Part shown: piece by piece, positions 9,053-17,513 of the stretch
Layout of the letters: the number at the start of each line of letters is the position of its first letter
How positions within the stretch are numbered: position 1 is the stretch's first letter
DNA from: an uncultured Lachnospiraceae bacterium
GTDB lineage: Bacteria > Bacillota > Clostridia > Lachnospirales > Lachnospiraceae
Direction of reading: 5' to 3'
Length of the DNA stretch: 64,000 bases
NCBI GenBank assembly: GCA_910589195.1
Contig: CAJUTC010000015.1
Span: 3,620 to 67,619, forward strand
Translations under genes and position numbers: made by a program
The notes under the pieces: model-generated
The model's input: the letters and a program-made list of their open reading frames with translations, nothing else
Told to the model about the DNA's origin: nothing
Database searches by the model: none

Positions 9053-10075
9053 TTGAATCAAGTGAAATGGCTGGCTGCGGTTTTAGCAGCTGCGGCAGTT
9101 GTAGTGCTTAATGGCTGCGGGAGAGGATCTGCCCCGGATACAGACAACGGGGGAAATGTTTTCAAGCGGGAGGAAGCACAGCGGCTGCAGGTAACGACTA
9201 CATTGTTTCCCTACTATGATTTTGTCCGTCAGATTGCTGGCGATCAGGTTCGCTTAAAGCTGGTGGTTCCGGCAGGAATGGACAGCCATTCATTCGAACC
9301 TACACCAGCAGATATGATAGCGATACAGGATTCCGATATTTTCTTTTATAATGGCGGAGAAATGGAACTGTGGGTAGAAGCGGCGCTGGAATCGATGGAA
9401 GCCGGAGAGATCCGGGCAGTCAGCATGATGGAATATGTGGATGTTTTGGAAGAAGAGCTGGTGGAAGGCATGGAAGAGGAGGAAGACCATCATGACCATG
9501 ATCACCATCATTTTGCTTATGAGCCGGGGCAGGTAAGGGAGATTGAGTATGATGAACATATCTGGACTTCCCCGGCAAACGCAATCAAAATTGTGGAAGC
9601 CATCAGCCAGGTTTTGATTCAGGAGGATCCGGAACATGAAGCGCTTTATCTGGAAAATACAAAGCGGTATGTGAAAGAGCTAAGAGAGCTTGACCAGGCT
9701 TTTTTCCGAGTTTCCCAAAACCGGAAACGGGATATGATCATTGTAGGTGATAAATTCCCATTCCGGTATTTGGCGGAGCGCTATCAGCTTTCCTACCGGG
9801 CGGCCTTTTCCGGATGTTCCGGTGACACAGAGCCAAGTGCCAGAACCATTGCTTACCTGATTGAACAGGTAAGAAAAGAGGCGCTTCCGGCGGTCTATTA
9901 TCTGGAGCTTTCCAGCCATCGGGTAGCAGAAATTATCGGGGAGGAAACAGGGGCCAGGCCCTTGCTGCTTCATTCCTGCCATAATGTGACCAAAAAAGAA
10001 TTTGAGGAAGGGGTTACGTATCTGCAGCTAATGAAGCAGAATGTAAAGAACCTGGAAATCGGGATTATGGAGTAG
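9053..10075 (+). CDS. znuA: Zinc/manganese ABC transporter substrate-binding lipoprotein (ZnuA-like)
   Basis: 340 residues from TTG 9053, chosen because GAAGGTGAG lies just upstream; a GTG at 9041 is the alternative. A hydrophobic signal ends in a lipobox (VLNGC), so the mature protein is probably lipid-anchored on the outer face of the membrane. The fold is the cluster A-I metal-binding type: TTLFPYYDFVRQIAGDQV, then the ligand segment GMDSHSFEPTP, an acidic His-rich loop (DHHDHDHHHF) near residue 150, and DEHIWTSP. His-rich loops of this kind mark zinc-binding members, but Mn cannot be excluded. It heads a znuA-znuC-znuB set. Confidence 0.93.
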   Translation: MNQVKWLAAVLAAAAVVVLNGCGRGSAPDTDNGGNVFKREEAQRLQVTTTLFPYYDFVRQIAGDQVRLKLVVPAGMDSHSFEPTPADMIAIQDSDIFFYNGGEMELWVEAALESMEAGEIRAVSMMEYVDVLEEELVEGMEEEEDHHDHDHHHFAYEPGQVREIEYDEHIWTSPANAIKIVEAISQVLIQEDPEHEALYLENTKRYVKELRELDQAFFRVSQNRKRDMIIVGDKFPFRYLAERYQLSYRAAFSGCSGDTEPSARTIAYLIEQVRKEALPAVYYLELSSHRVAEIIGEETGARPLLLHSCHNVTKKEFEEGVTYLQLMKQNVKNLEIGIME

Positions 10076-10082
10076 GCAGAAT

Positions 10083-10829
10083 ATGAATGCACTGATTACA
10101 TGCGAACATGTGGATTTTGGATATGAGAATTATGATGCGGTGGTTGATGTCAGTATGGAAATTAACCAAGGAGATTACCTTTGCATTGTGGGAGAAAACG
10201 GTTCCGGAAAAAGTACTTTGATGAAAGGGATTTTAGGACTGCTAAAACCCACTGCCGGAACGCTGTCCATAGCGGAAGAGTTAAAGCGCGGTGGAATCGG
10301 ATATCTGCCTCAGCAGACGGCAGCCCAGAAGGACTTTCCGGCTACCGTTTATGAGGTGGTGCGGTCAGGCTGCCTAAGCCGCATGGGAAACCGGCCTTTT
10401 TATACAAAGGAAGAAAAAAAGCTGACGTTAGAGCGGATGGAAACCTTGGGGATTATGCCCTTGAAAAACCATTGTTACCGGGAATTGTCCGGCGGGCAGC
10501 AGCAAAGGGTTTTGATCGCAAGAGCCCTTTGCGCCACCAAAAGCCTTCTTGTATTAGACGAACCAATTACTGGTCTGGATCCTTCGGCGATACAGGACTT
10601 TTATGGGATCTTACGAAAATTAAACCAGGAGGAGCAGGTAACCGTGTTGATGGTATCTCACGATATCCAGAATGTGGTAAGCCAGGCCAATAAAATTCTC
10701 CACCTGCAGCAGAGGGTGCTGTTTTATGGAACTGTAACCCAGTACCGGGACAGTCAGGCAGGGAGAAAATTCCTGGGCAACCACCAGGAAATCCAGAATG
10801 AAAATAAGAAGGGAGGCAGCAGAAGATGA
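10083..10829 (+). CDS. znuC: Zinc/manganese ABC transporter ATP-binding protein (ZnuC-like)
   Basis: 248 residues. This cytoplasmic ATPase drives import of the metal delivered by the upstream lipoprotein. Walker A is GENGSGKST (about residues 38-46), the ABC signature LSGGQQQR (about 135-142), Walker B LLVLDEP (about 155-161), and the switch His is in MVSHD. The gene starts seven bases after znuA and its stop overlaps znuB by four bases. The C-terminal tail is short and Asn/Lys-rich. Confidence 0.95.
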   Translation: MNALITCEHVDFGYENYDAVVDVSMEINQGDYLCIVGENGSGKSTLMKGILGLLKPTAGTLSIAEELKRGGIGYLPQQTAAQKDFPATVYEVVRSGCLSRMGNRPFYTKEEKKLTLERMETLGIMPLKNHCYRELSGGQQQRVLIARALCATKSLLVLDEPITGLDPSAIQDFYGILRKLNQEEQVTVLMVSHDIQNVVSQANKILHLQQRVLFYGTVTQYRDSQAGRKFLGNHQEIQNENKKGGSRR

Positions 10830-11650
10830 TAGGTGTTATTTCGGAAATGCTGTCCTACCCTTTTTTGGTCCGGGCCTTTGTGGGAGGCATCTTAGTGTCC
10901 CTTTGTGCGTCCCTTTTGGGTGTCAGCCTGGTTTTAAAGCGGTATTCCATGATTGGTGACGGCCTGTCCCATGTATCCTTTGGGGCTCTTTCTATTGCCA
11001 TCGCCTTTGGGTGGTCGCCTTTGGCAGTATCCATCCCAGTGGTTGTGCTGGCAGCATTTTTTCTGCTTCGGATTACAGAAAATGGAAAAATGAAAAGTGA
11101 CGCAGCTATCGCCATGATTTCGGCCAGTGCCTTGGCGATTGGCATTATTGTAACTTCTATGACTACTGGGATGACAACTGATATTAGCAGTTATATGTTC
11201 GGAAGCATTTTGGCCATGAGCCCTTCTGATGTAAGGCTGAGTATCGTACTGTCAGTGGTCGTATTAGGCCTGTTTGTATTTTGCTATCATAAGCTGTTTG
11301 CAGTTACCTTTGACGAAAGCTTTGCCAAGGCAACTGGCGTGCGGGTGGATTTCTATAATGTGCTGATTGCCATTTTAACGGCAGTTACCATAGTACTTGG
11401 TATGCGGATGATGGGCGCCATGCTGATTTCCAGCTTGATTATTTTCCCGGCGCTTACTTCTATGCGGGTATTTAAAAGTTTTAGGGGCGTGGTGATTTCC
11501 TCTGGATTAGTTTCAGCAAGCTGTTTTGTGCTTGGGATGGCAGTTTCCTATACCTGTTCCACCCCGGCGGGAGCCAGTGTAGTAGTAATAAATTTGATTT
11601 GCTTTTTGCTGTTTGCAGCCTGGAAGGCGGCAGGGAGGATACGGAGATGA
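10826..11650 (+). CDS. znuB: Zinc/manganese ABC transporter permease (ZnuB-like)
   Basis: 274 residues with eight to nine hydrophobic segments, typical of the ABC-3 permease family. It forms the membrane channel of the importer. The family segment LGVSLVLKRYSMIGDGLSHV is near residue 30, and the ATPase-coupling region lies around RMMGAMLISSLIIFPA. The start overlaps znuC by four bases, with GGGAGG upstream. Its stop overlaps the ktrB-like gene by four bases, so metal and potassium uptake genes appear to be translated from one message. Confidence 0.95.
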   Translation: MIGVISEMLSYPFLVRAFVGGILVSLCASLLGVSLVLKRYSMIGDGLSHVSFGALSIAIAFGWSPLAVSIPVVVLAAFFLLRITENGKMKSDAAIAMISASALAIGIIVTSMTTGMTTDISSYMFGSILAMSPSDVRLSIVLSVVVLGLFVFCYHKLFAVTFDESFAKATGVRVDFYNVLIAILTAVTIVLGMRMMGAMLISSLIIFPALTSMRVFKSFRGVVISSGLVSASCFVLGMAVSYTCSTPAGASVVVINLICFLLFAAWKAAGRIRR

Positions 11651-13068
11651 AACAAGTTATAAACCCTTCAGAAAAAAATGAACCATCCGGAAAAAGAAAA
11701 GGGATTCCTGCCTGGCTGAAACGCTGGTTTCAGAAGAGGAACCATTTATCTCAGACCCAATTTATAGCGTATGGGTTTTTTGGGATTATCCTGGCAGGGA
11801 CGTTTGCGTTAATGCTGCCGATTTCCAACCGGAGCGGGGAAAGCCTGGGCTTTGTAAACTGCCTGCTTACGGCTACCAGCGCTACTTGTGTGACCGGGCT
11901 GGTGGCTGCCGATACCTGGAGCCAATGGACGGTATTCGGACAGTTGGTAATCCTTTTCATGATTCAGATCGGAGGCCTTGGCTTTATTACCATTGGCGTG
12001 TTTCTCTCGATTATTTTGCGGAGGAAAATTGGCCTAAAAGAACGAGGTTTGATGCAGGAAAGCGTAAATACCCTTCAGATTGGCGGCGTGGTGCGTCTTG
12101 CGAAAAAAATCGTCCAGGGAACTCTTCTATTTGAAGGGGTAGGGGCGCTGCTTCTTTCTATTCGGTTCGTTCCGGAGTTGGGGCTTTTGAAGGGCGTATA
12201 CTATGGAATCTTCCATTCCATTTCTGCTTTTTGCAACGGTGGATTTGACTTAATGGGATTTCGGGAGCCTTATAGTTCCCTTACGTTTTATTACGATGAT
12301 TGGCTGGTTAACCTTACCATTATGAGTTTAATTGTAATTGGTGGCATTGGGTTTATTGTATGGGATGATTTGTCAAAGCATAAGCTTCAGTTCCGCAAAT
12401 ACCTGCTTCATACAAAAATCGTGCTGGTAACTACCTTGGCGTTAACGTTGGGCGGCGGGATTTTATTCTTTCTGTTAGAGCGAAATCATGTAATGGCGGA
12501 TATGGGATTTGGAGGGCAGGTTTGGAGCGCTTTGTTCCAGTCCGTTACAGCCAGGACAGCAGGTTTTAATACTACCGATACGGCAGCATTGACAGATGGA
12601 AGCAAACTGGTAACCATAGTGTTAATGTTTATTGGGGGAAGCCCAGGGTCAACGGCAGGAGGAATTAAAACCACCACGTTGGCAGTGCTGCTTCTTTCTA
12701 TCCGGGCCAGTGTGAACCAGACAGACGGTCTGAACGTTTATAACCGCAGGCTGGATGAGGGGGTGGCCCGGCAGGCAGGCCTTATTTTATCTTTTAACCT
12801 GGCATTAGCAATCGTGGCATCTGTCTGGATCGTGGTATTCCAGCCAGGTCTTTTGATGTCGGATGTATTATTCGAAACCTTTTCCGCTATCGGGACAGCC
12901 GGGATGTCTACAGGAATTACCAGGGAATTATTTCCTGTTTCCAAATTGGCGCTGGTAGTGCTGATGTACTGCGGGCGGGTGGGAAGCTTATCTTCAGCCC
13001 TGGCGTTTACCCAGTCAAAGAAAAAGCCGCCGGTTCGTTTGCCGGTGGAGCGGATTACAGTGGGTTAA
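11647..13068 (+). CDS. ktrB: TrkH/KtrB family potassium transporter membrane subunit
   Basis: 473 residues from ATG 11647, which has GGGAGG upstream and overlaps the znuB stop by four bases. The protein has the four pore-loop repeats of the Trk/Ktr/HKT superfamily. Filter segments read TATSATCVTGL, SAFCNGGFDL, ARTAGFNTTD and FSAIGTAGMSTG, each holding the expected selectivity-filter Gly. It imports K+, usually coupled to Na+, and needs a KtrA-type cytoplasmic gating ring. That partner is encoded about 200 bases downstream. The length and a soluble N-terminus with several Lys/Arg fit KtrB rather than TrkH. Confidence 0.94.
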   Translation: MKQVINPSEKNEPSGKRKGIPAWLKRWFQKRNHLSQTQFIAYGFFGIILAGTFALMLPISNRSGESLGFVNCLLTATSATCVTGLVAADTWSQWTVFGQLVILFMIQIGGLGFITIGVFLSIILRRKIGLKERGLMQESVNTLQIGGVVRLAKKIVQGTLLFEGVGALLLSIRFVPELGLLKGVYYGIFHSISAFCNGGFDLMGFREPYSSLTFYYDDWLVNLTIMSLIVIGGIGFIVWDDLSKHKLQFRKYLLHTKIVLVTTLALTLGGGILFFLLERNHVMADMGFGGQVWSALFQSVTARTAGFNTTDTAALTDGSKLVTIVLMFIGGSPGSTAGGIKTTTLAVLLLSIRASVNQTDGLNVYNRRLDEGVARQAGLILSFNLALAIVASVWIVVFQPGLLMSDVLFETFSAIGTAGMSTGITRELFPVSKLALVVLMYCGRVGSLSSALAFTQSKKKPPVRLPVERITVG

Positions 13069-13080
13069 AGAGAGAGTAAG

Positions 13081-13095
13081 CGTGGGCGCCCCACG
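13081..13095 (+). terminator. Short GC hairpin after ktrB
   Basis: CGTGGG-CGC-CCCACG forms a perfect six-base-pair hairpin, followed after a short gap by TTTTT (13101-13105). It could end or attenuate ktrB transcription before ktrA. The U-run is not adjacent, so it is a weak call. Confidence 0.35.
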
Positions 13096-13110
13096 AATGA
13101 TTTTTCATTT

Positions 13111-13193
13111 ATAGGACGCGATTTCCGATAAACAAGAACGTGTCCTATGACCCATACCTTGCGATTTGTGGATTATCGGAAATGAAACGCAAG
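13111..13193 (+). repeat. Two-hairpin element with complementary loops before ktrA
   Basis: Hairpin A pairs 13111-13120 with 13139-13148 (10 base pairs, one G.U). Hairpin C pairs CTTGCG (13158-13163) with CGCAAG (13188-13193). The loop of A holds ATTTCCGATAA (13121-13131), and the loop of C holds its exact complement TTATCGGAAAT (13173-13183), so an 11-base kissing or pseudoknot pairing is possible. The left part resembles a second element at 47397-47419. It could be a structured ktrA leader or a dispersed repeat. Confidence 0.55.
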
Positions 13194-13265
13194 TCGCAAA
13201 GGTTGTGGAACATGGTAAGCCATACATTTTGATAGAATGCAAGGACAGAAAGGTTGGGAACAAAT

Positions 13266-13922
13266 ATGAAATCTATATTAATTATAGGAATGGGGAGGTT
13301 TGGCCAGCATTTGTGCCGGAATTTGGCCGCGCTGGATAATGAGATTATGATCGTAGACCAGGAAGAAGAACGTCTGGAAGACATGCTTGCCCTGGTAGTC
13401 AGTGCAAAGATTGGCGACTGTACCAATGAAACCGTATTAAGAAGTTTGGGGGTGGCGAATTTTGATATTTGCTTCGTCTGTATAGGAACAAATTTCCAGA
13501 GCAGCCTGGAGATTACCAGCCTGGTGAAAGAGCTGGGGGCGAAGTATGTTGTCAGCAAAGCAAACCGTGATATCCATGCCAAATTCCTGCTTCGGAACGG
13601 GGCGGACGAAGTGATTTATCCGGATCGGGATATAGCGGAAAAAATGGCAGTGCGCTATAGCGCTAACCACGTATTTGACTATATTGAGTTAACAGAGGAA
13701 TTTTCCATTTATGAAATACCTCCTGTTTTGGAATGGGTGGGGAAAAATTTAAAAGAGCTGATGCTGCGCAATATTTACCATATCAGTATTTTAGCAATCA
13801 AGGGATCCGAAGGCGCTATGAATATGATGCCATCAGCCGATTATGTGATTCAGGGAGATGATCATCTGATGGTGATCGGAACAAAGGCGGATATTGACAA
13901 GATTCTGGGGAAACTGAAGTAA
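13266..13922 (+). CDS. ktrA: TrkA/KtrA family potassium uptake regulatory protein
   Basis: 218 residues from ATG 13266, with AAAGG about 12 bases upstream; a TTG at 13254 would add four residues. The RCK_N domain (about 1-130) has the nucleotide-binding fingerprint IGMGRFGQHLCRNL and a conserved acidic end to the second strand (IVDQEEE). The RCK_C domain (about 135-218) ends the protein. It forms the octameric cytoplasmic ring that gates the KtrB channel in response to ATP/ADP, and often to c-di-AMP at the RCK_C domain. The gap of almost 200 bases from ktrB holds the paired-hairpin element. Confidence 0.94.
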   Translation: MKSILIIGMGRFGQHLCRNLAALDNEIMIVDQEEERLEDMLALVVSAKIGDCTNETVLRSLGVANFDICFVCIGTNFQSSLEITSLVKELGAKYVVSKANRDIHAKFLLRNGADEVIYPDRDIAEKMAVRYSANHVFDYIELTEEFSIYEIPPVLEWVGKNLKELMLRNIYHISILAIKGSEGAMNMMPSADYVIQGDDHLMVIGTKADIDKILGKLK

Positions 13923-14012
13923 GAACGAATCATAGATAAGAATCCGATTTTATGATAATGGCTGAGATAAAGGGATTTGATTTCAATGCGGATTCAGGGA
14001 AGGGAATCAATA

Positions 14013-14798
14013 ATGAAGATTACGTATTATGATATTGGATTAAATTTATTTTGCCGCCAGTTTCCGGATCCGGAAAGGGTTATCCAGGATGCGGCAGAAG
14101 CGGGAGTGTGCTGCATTCTGACAGGAACCGATCGGCGGGAAAATCAAAAGATTGATCAGTTTGTGGCAGATCACCAGGTTTACGGAACTGCCGGGATCCA
14201 TCCTCACAATGCGGATTCTGCAAAAAAGGAGGATTTTGACTTCATTGAACAAGTGGCAGTCAGTAATCCGAAAATAGTAGCGATTGGAGAATGTGGTCTG
14301 GATTTTGATCGGATGTTTTCTTCAAAAGAAAACCAGATCCGGTGTCTGGAAAAGCACATTGTCCTGGCAGAGCGGCTGGAAAAACCTCTGTTTCTTCACG
14401 AACGATCAGCGGCAGATGAGTTTGTGAAACGATTTAAGAAGCACCCGGAAATCTGTAAAAAGTCAGTAGTCCACTGCTTTACCGGAAATTCGGCTGTGCT
14501 AAAGCAATATCTTTCCATGGGATTTTCCATCGGCATTACCGGATGGATTTGTGACGACCGAAGGTCCGGGGATCTGAGGAAAGCTGTAAAGATGATTCCA
14601 CTTGACCGGATATTAATTGAAACGGATGCCCCCTATTTAACGCCTCATAATGTGCCGGGTCTTGGGAGGACAAATGTGCCTCAAAATATCCGGTATGTGG
14701 CAAATCAATTGGCTGCCTGTATGGGAGTAGCGGAAGAAACCTTGCTGGAACATGCGAAAAACAATACGGAACGGCTTTTTGGGATCACTCCGGCATAA
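14013..14798 (+). CDS. tatD: TatD family metal-dependent deoxyribonuclease
   Basis: 261 residues from ATG 14013, with GGAAGGGA upstream; an upstream TTG/ATG extension looks non-native. The N-terminus reads YYDIGLNLF, the form found in TatD proper (DIGxNL) instead of the DTHxH of YcfH-type members. Other metal and catalytic motifs are present: GIHPHN, GECGLDFDR, LFLHER, VHCFTG and ETDAPYLTP. Family members are Mg-dependent 3'-to-5' DNases with roles in repair. It stands alone between ktrA and the CobW-like gene. Confidence 0.93.
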   Translation: MKITYYDIGLNLFCRQFPDPERVIQDAAEAGVCCILTGTDRRENQKIDQFVADHQVYGTAGIHPHNADSAKKEDFDFIEQVAVSNPKIVAIGECGLDFDRMFSSKENQIRCLEKHIVLAERLEKPLFLHERSAADEFVKRFKKHPEICKKSVVHCFTGNSAVLKQYLSMGFSIGITGWICDDRRSGDLRKAVKMIPLDRILIETDAPYLTPHNVPGLGRTNVPQNIRYVANQLAACMGVAEETLLEHAKNNTERLFGITPA

Positions 14799-14912
14799 GG
14801 TGATCAAATGGATTTTGGACAACAGGCTGGAAGCACTTTAGATGGATGCTTGACTTTCTCCTTTCTTTGTGCCAAAATAAAAATCGATGCGATACAATTA
14901 AGATGATACCAG

Positions 14913-14940
14913 GGTTAAAAGACTTTTTGACCTTAACATC
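14913..14940 (+). repeat. Hairpin-forming intergenic sequence shared with 58647-58670
   Basis: GGTTAAAA and TTTTGACC arms (14913-14932) form an eight-pair hairpin with a tetraloop. The stretch 14917-14940 matches 58647-58670 at 19 of 24 positions. Each copy lies about 100-180 bases before the next gene. Nothing else is recognised in the 239 bases between tatD and the CobW-like gene. Confidence 0.35.
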
Positions 14941-15037
14941 AAAAGATACATTTATCAGGAAATTGATTTGAAAAGCGGCAGCTAATGGGATGGAAGGCGG
15001 CTGCCGGATAAAAGAGCAGAAAGAAGGACTTTATAAT

Positions 15038-16231
15038 ATGACAAAGATTGATGTAATCTCAGGTTTTTTAGGAGCAGGAAAAACTACGTTTATCAAAAAA
15101 CTTTTAGAGGAAGCTGTTGCGGGCGAACAGGTGGTTTTAATTGAAAATGAATTTGGAGAAATCGGGATTGACGGAGGTTTTTTAAAGGATTCCGGGATTG
15201 AAATCCGTGAGATGAACTCCGGCTGTATCTGCTGTTCCCTGGTTGGTGACTTTGGCAAATCTCTGGCAGAAGTAATTACCAAGTATCAGCCGGAGCGGGT
15301 AATGATAGAACCCTCCGGAGTCGGCAAGCTTTCAGATGTAATGAAGGCAGTCCGTGACGTATCAGCAGATTTGGACGTGGTGCTTAACAGTTCCATAACT
15401 GTGGTGGATGTGAAAAAGTGTAATATGTATATGAAGAACTTCGGGGAATTTTTCAATAATCAGATTGAGTATGCCGGGAATATTGTGTTAAGCCGTACGG
15501 ATATTGCGGATCATGAGAAAATTGAGAAAGCCGTGGCTATGATCCGGGAGCATAATAAGGACGCAACGATTATTACCACACCATTAGCTCAGCTAAGCGG
15601 GACACAGCTTCTGGAAATTATCGAAAAACCGGATACAATGATGGCGGATTTACTGGCACAGGTAAAGGAATCGTATCATGGGCATCATGACGGGACAAAA
15701 TGCCATCACCATGGGAATGGCCATGAAGAAGAATGTGAAGGTCATGCTCACCACGATCATCATGATGGAGAGGAATGCCATGGCCATCATCATCACAGCG
15801 AAAACTGCCACGATCACCTTCACCACGATCATCATGATGGAGATGGCTGCCATGGCCACCATCACCACGGCGAAGAATGCCATGATCATGAACATCATCA
15901 TGATGGGGAATGCGGTTGTGGCTGCCATGATCACCATCATCATCATGCGGATGAAATTTTTACAAGCTGGGGACTGGAAACAACTGTTCCATTTACCAGA
16001 AAAAAGCTGGAAGAGATTTTGGAAAAACTGGCGGAAACCACTGCTTTTGGGGAAGTACTCCGGGCGAAAGGAATGCTGCCGGGAGAGGAAGAAGGAACAT
16101 GGCTGTATTTTGATTTGGTGCCAGAGCAGTATGAGATTCGGGAAGGGCAGCCGGATTATACCGGAAAGGTGTGCGTAATCGGCGCGCGTTTAAAAGAAGA
16201 ACTGTTAAATCAGGCATTCGGGAAATGCTAA
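15038..16231 (+). CDS. His-rich CobW/ZNG-type metallochaperone GTPase
   Basis: 397 residues from ATG 15038 with AGAAGGA upstream. A G3E P-loop GTPase: Walker A GFLGAGKTT (residues 9-17), the invariant metal site GCICC (Cys 63, 65, 66) and a C-terminal CobW_C domain (about 310-397). Between them, residues ~209-307 form a long His/Asp/Glu loop dominated by HHDH, HGHHHH and HDEH-like runs with several Cys, which would bind many Zn ions. CobW/ZNG1 proteins deliver zinc to client enzymes when zinc is scarce. A zinc role is supported by the znuACB genes upstream and the YcgQ-type domain in the next gene. No clear Zur box was found by eye. Confidence 0.9.
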   Translation: MTKIDVISGFLGAGKTTFIKKLLEEAVAGEQVVLIENEFGEIGIDGGFLKDSGIEIREMNSGCICCSLVGDFGKSLAEVITKYQPERVMIEPSGVGKLSDVMKAVRDVSADLDVVLNSSITVVDVKKCNMYMKNFGEFFNNQIEYAGNIVLSRTDIADHEKIEKAVAMIREHNKDATIITTPLAQLSGTQLLEIIEKPDTMMADLLAQVKESYHGHHDGTKCHHHGNGHEEECEGHAHHDHHDGEECHGHHHHSENCHDHLHHDHHDGDGCHGHHHHGEECHDHEHHHDGECGCGCHDHHHHHADEIFTSWGLETTVPFTRKKLEEILEKLAETTAFGEVLRAKGMLPGEEEGTWLYFDLVPEQYEIREGQPDYTGKVCVIGARLKEELLNQAFGKC

Positions 16232-16232
16232 T

Positions 16233-16250
16233 AGCAGTTTGCTGCTTTTT
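16233..16250 (+). terminator. Weak intrinsic terminator after the CobW-like gene
   Basis: AGCAG-TTTG-CTGCT followed directly by a T run (16245-16250), two bases after the stop codon. The stem has only five pairs, so read-through into the next gene is likely. Confidence 0.4.
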
Positions 16251-16325
16251 AAAAGTTGTATTGCCAATAGGAATATGGCATTCGGGTAACTCAATAAGGA
16301 ACGTATTCGAGCATAACAGGAGTTT

Positions 16326-17291
16326 ATGGGTATGGCAGATTATGAGTTAGAGGACGACATGATACCAGTATTTTTAATTAATGGTTTTCTGGAAGCCGGG
16401 AAGACACAGTTTTTACAGTTTACCATGGCTCAGGATTACTTCCAGACAGACGGGAAAACCCTTCTGATTATCTGTGAGGAAGGGGATACGGAGTATGATC
16501 AGGCTTTGCTGAAACGGACCGGGACTACAGCCGTTTATATCGAAGACCAAACACAATTGACTCCGGATTATCTGACAGAGCTGGAGCTTCTTAATAATCC
16601 GGAACGGGTATTAATCGAATGGAATGGCATGTGGAACCAGGATGGGCTTGTGCTTCCAAAAGACTGGTCCATTTACCAGCAGGTGACGATTTTAGACGGT
16701 TCCACGCTAAATCTTTATATTGCAAATATGAAACCCCTTTTAGGCGCTATGCTCCGCAATTCGGAGCTGGTAATTTGTAACCGCTGCGACGGGGTTTCGG
16801 ATGAAATGCTGACTGCTTACCGCCGGACAATCCGTGCCATGTGCCAGAACGGGCAGCTTATCTTGGAGGATAAGGAAGGGGAAATCCAGCAGGAAATGCT
16901 GGAGGAGGATTTACCCTATGATGTACATGCAGACTGTATCCGGATTGAGCCGGAGGATTTTGGAATTTGGTATTTTGACTGCATGGATGTACCGGAACGT
17001 TATGAAGGGAAGCTGGTGGAATTTACCGGAATGGTGCTGAAATCCCCGGATTTCCCAAAGAATTATTTTGTGCCGGGACGGATGGCAATGACCTGTTGTG
17101 AGGCGGATATGACATTTATCGGCTATGTTTGCAAAGCCAGGGAAGCCAGAAACCTGGAAACAAAGCAGTGGGTTCATGTTACGGCAAAGGTAGCATATGA
17201 GTATTGGAAGGATTATGGTGAAAAAGGCCCGGTTTTGTATGCGGAACGTGTTGAGCCCGCGGCAGAGATCCGGGAATATGTACAGTTTTAG
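16326..17291 (+). CDS. CobW-like GTPase fused to a TIGR03943/YcgQ-type domain
   Basis: 321 residues. The N-terminal half resembles a G3E GTPase with P-loop GFLEAGKT (about residues 20-27) and an NRCD segment near 158 in the place of the NKxD specificity motif. The GCxCC metal site of classical CobW proteins is absent. The C-terminal ~110 residues match the OB-like domain of YcgQ/TIGR03943 proteins, with the diagnostic motif MTCCEADMTFIGY near residue 258. YcgQ partners a permease in zinc-regulated operons of Bacillus. The fusion suggests zinc delivery or sensing at the membrane. The start may be ATG 16326 or 16332; AGGAG fits the second better. Confidence 0.75.
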   Translation: MGMADYELEDDMIPVFLINGFLEAGKTQFLQFTMAQDYFQTDGKTLLIICEEGDTEYDQALLKRTGTTAVYIEDQTQLTPDYLTELELLNNPERVLIEWNGMWNQDGLVLPKDWSIYQQVTILDGSTLNLYIANMKPLLGAMLRNSELVICNRCDGVSDEMLTAYRRTIRAMCQNGQLILEDKEGEIQQEMLEEDLPYDVHADCIRIEPEDFGIWYFDCMDVPERYEGKLVEFTGMVLKSPDFPKNYFVPGRMAMTCCEADMTFIGYVCKAREARNLETKQWVHVTAKVAYEYWKDYGEKGPVLYAERVEPAAEIREYVQF

Positions 17292-17513
17292 AGTACGGTT
17301 CATCACTTGCGTGTTCAAGGGCACATTGGCAGCATAAAACAGGGATTGTTTGGATATAATTGGAAAAGCAGGTTGAAACCAGTTTACAATCAATTCGGAA
17401 AAGCAGGCTGCAATCAGCAAAACCATAAGGGGCATGAGTATAAAAAAGAAAGGCGACACGAAAGAATCAGACAGGATTCTGACAAACGGTATAGTTGGGC
17501 AAGGACAGATAAT

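Noticed and set aside
13069..13265. c-di-AMP (ydaO) riboswitch in the ktrA leader
   Set aside because: Considered because of the gene context, but the conserved core sequences of that class were not found; the visible structure is different.
15680..15950. Repetitive CATCATCAC-type DNA that could look like a tandem array
   Set aside because: It encodes the His-rich loop of the CobW-like GTPase in frame; the units are irregular, with no spacers as in CRISPR.
17307..17513. 69-codon N-terminal extension of the deacetylase
   Set aside because: No ribosome site; a good AAGGA and the typical basic-plus-membrane-span start occur at 17514.
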